A stretch of 23,042 nt of DNA from Byssothecium circinans (taxonomy: Eukaryota > Ascomycota > Dothideomycetes > Pleosporales > Massarinaceae): assembly GCA_010015675.1 (NCBI GenBank), contig ML977002.1, positions 517,000-540,041 on the forward strand, in the 5' to 3' direction. The notes beneath the pieces are model-generated. The model did no database searches, had not been told where the DNA came from, and was given only the letters and a program-made list of their open reading frames with translations. Below are positions 21,100-23,042 of this stretch, in pieces (positions within the stretch are counted from its first letter, which is position 1; each line of letters begins with the position of its first letter). A program made the position numbers and the translations under genes.

Positions 21100-21856
21100 T
21101 TCCGTAAGATTAAATTTGCCCTGAAAACCTGTCCCCGTTATAACAGCTAGTCTACCCATGTTGTGGCCACTGTTTGCGAGCGATGGGAAATGTCCAGGAT
21201 CAGCCATGTTGTCTAAACGGCGCGGCAAATTCTCGAGTACGAGCAATGAAAGCAAAAGTAGCAGTGTCAGCAAGAGCGGCGACTCTTCGATGCTGTTCAA
21301 ATACCCTGGCGGTGACTCGACAGGATATGCTAAGGCAGCTAGCCTCAGCGATAGTACGTGGGACTTGAATCCGGGTGCCGAAGATATCCACGTTATGCAT
21401 GATATTGAGTTGGGAGGAACGACCTTGCAAAATGGATACTTTGAGCTGGCATACAAGCGGTTGTGGATACCTTGCTAATCCAGGATCATAGATGGCGAAG
21501 ACAGTCTGCTGCGCCTCAGTCACGCCTAGTATGATAAGTCGCACCCAAGCACGATTCCACCCAATCATGGCCTTAGAGTAGACTGTCGGGTCGTGCTACG
21601 CAATCTCAGAACTTCAGACTCCAAAACACCACAGCGACAGCATAGCGAGCAGAAACGACAATTCTTGATACTAGCGATAGCGATCTTTCCACGGGTGGTC
21701 AGTGGCTTCTTTGGTGGCGTTTTGAGCGTCCGGATGCTGACATTCTCCCGCAAAGTCGCTTCGGCAGCTACGGCCTAGAGGGGGCGGTGGACGATTGCGC
21801 ACGGTTACAAGAGCGTTGTAGAGAGTTGCTGGATTGCCACTGGTTGTGGGTAAATC
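21100..21856. other. Unassigned interval between GST and FAD oxidase
   Basis: These 757 bp have normal composition. A + strand frame at 21158-21478 (106 residues, Ser-rich start) and overlapping - strand frames at 21200-21568 (122 residues) and 20719-21456 exist, but none shows a motif I recognise, and the last is partly antisense to GST. The - strand stretch near 21568-21470 (MIGWNRAWVRLIILGVTEAQ) looks the most protein-like and could be a gene fragment. Otherwise the interval serves as GST 3' flank and FAD oxidase promoter. Confidence 0.4.
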
Positions 21857-22958
21857 ATGTTGTTCCCTCGTTTTGCGATCATGCCACAGCGCGCTGTAGG
21901 AACCATGGCCGCAGGTCAACCCCAGAGCAATGCCGGAAACGCGTCGAACGATGGTATTCAGTCATTTACGACATCCTTACAGATTTCCTCCTCCACCGAA
22001 GCTTGCGTCTTAGAGATACTCGCCGAATTGCCCGATCTGAACGCGACGACGCTATACAATGCCAGTGCTGCGGAGCAAATACGGCCTTTGCGAATAGATG
22101 CAGGCTGCAAGATTTCTCGAGTGATATTTGGCAAGAGTGCCTTGCTTGAAGACTCAGATATCAAGCAGACAGTGTCGCAAACTTGGTCGCAAACTTGCTG
22201 GGAATCGCCCGTCTGCGTAATCCAACCCAAAACATCCTTGCAAGTCTCACAAGCTCTGAAGATTATCACCTTCCTCCGCATACCCTTCGCGATCCGAAGT
22301 GGCGGGCATTCTCCCAATACCGGATGGGCCAACCTCGAATCGGGCATCTTGATTGACCTGGCCAAATTGAACAACATGACCATTAATGACGACCGGAAGA
22401 TCTTTAGAGTTGGGCCTGGTGCACGCTGGGGACAGTTTTACGAGTTCCTGGACCCGTACGATGTGACTGTTGCGGGTGGTCGAGTACCCCATGTCTGTGT
22501 GGGTGGGTTACTTCTCGGGGGTGAGTGATGTGCACTGTGCTAGCTCTCCCGCTGCTCTGCTTACACCTCTCAGGTGGAATATCCTACTGGACAGGTGAAT
22601 ATGGATTGGCTACCGACAACGTAGCAAATTTCGAGGTCGTCCTGATGGACGGACAATCGTGAATGCCAACGCCCAAGAGCGAGACGACTTGTTCTGGGCA
22701 TCGAAAGACGGCGGTCCGAATTTTGGTGAGTGCCCATTCTGTATTTCCAACATACTTCGAATCTACCTCAAGTGCTGGTCACATCCTCATATAGGAATCG
22801 TCACAGGCTTCGATCTGTACACCATCCCCGTCAAGAACATCTGGTCCCAGATGAATATCCACCGCGTGGACCAGGGGCCCATCCTCCTAGAGGCCTTCGC
22901 GGAATGGCAGAAGTCGCCGGGCAACAAGGGATCTGTGGCCATGGTGATACAGTACTAG
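21857..22958 (+). pseudogene. FAD-linked oxidoreductase (BBE-like, PCMH-type FAD domain), frameshifted and truncated
   Basis: Exons 21857-22520, 22574-22725 and 22795-22958 show an FAD-binding oxidase. PFAIRSGGHSPNTGW carries the His (H151) that binds FAD covalently in this family. GPGARWGQFYEFLDPYDVTVAGGRVPH and GGGISYWTGEYGL follow, then ANAQERDDLFWASKDGGPNFG and IVTGFDLYTIP. In GGRVPH a Val occupies the place of the second, cysteinyl FAD link, as in mono-covalent members. Between 22651 and 22657 one base appears to be missing: the frame reads DGQS then TGA at 22660, while the next frame continues with the expected IVNANAQ. The later frame stops at TAG 22956, roughly 200 residues before a usual BBE-type C-terminus. 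The family oxidises alcohols or closes rings using O2. The start is uncertain and no clear signal peptide was found. A sequencing error could explain the indel, not the early stop. Confidence 0.75.
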
Positions 22959-23042
22959 GACATAAGTATCCGGACCATCCAAAAAAGTGGAAACCACCAA
23001 CCACAGAAAATACCCACCACGATCAGTTTTGTATAGGTAATC
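22959..23042. other. Window end, no feature recognised
   Basis: These 84 bp follow the early stop of the FAD oxidase. No frame gives the expected continuation of that family, and no plausible intron leading to one is visible before the window ends. Confidence 0.4.

Noticed and set aside
20719..21456. A 245-residue - strand ORF
   Set aside because: About half is antisense to GST exon 4, and the rest is low-complexity Leu/Ser sequence without motif.
22521..22725. Alternative splicing to cure the FAD oxidase frameshift
   Set aside because: Conserved protein sequence fixes the frame on both sides of 22651-22657, and no GT/AG pair could remove only the lesion.

Overview
The window looks like nuclear DNA of a filamentous ascomycete (Pezizomycotina). 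Five protein-coding loci carry short introns (47-92 bp) with GT/AG borders. Their families (microsomal P450s, an AflP-like O-methyltransferase, a Ure2p-like glutathione S-transferase and a berberine-bridge-type FAD oxidase) are typical of fungal secondary metabolism. The genes sit as GC-balanced islands in extremely TA-rich DNA made of transposon relics, with the look of repeat-induced point mutation (RIP). A Dothideomycete with AT isochores would fit, but the species cannot be read from the sequence.

Layout: 1-2223 is an (AAT)n tract plus RIP-degraded repeats. 2479-6988 holds two P450 genes in tandem on the + strand, with identical intron positions and phases, separated by a 509-bp spacer that contains a probable 153-bp MITE. 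7152-17185 is about 10 kb of nested transposon relics: a truncated TA-target element (7152-7955), then a Tc1/mariner-Fot1-like element (7956-17185) split by a 7.46-kb Ty3/Gypsy LTR retrotransposon (8670-16131). The Gypsy element reads on the - strand and carries a decayed Zn2Cys6-type ORF antisense to gag-pol. 17698-21099 holds an intact O-methyltransferase (-) and an intact GST (+), divergently transcribed from a 978-bp intergenic region. 21857-22958 is an FAD-linked oxidase broken by a frameshift and lacking its C-terminal part.

Together the genes look like the tailoring section of a biosynthetic cluster: two oxidations, a methyl transfer, glutathione conjugation or detoxification, and an FAD-dependent oxidation. 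It has been split by transposon invasion and is partly decaying. No polyketide synthase, NRPS, terpene cyclase, transporter or intact cluster regulator is in the window, so the product is unknown and membership of one pathway is an inference. Intron borders were assigned by eye from reading frame, splice consensus and paralogue comparison. For the O-methyltransferase, GST and both P450s the joined exons give one uninterrupted frame.
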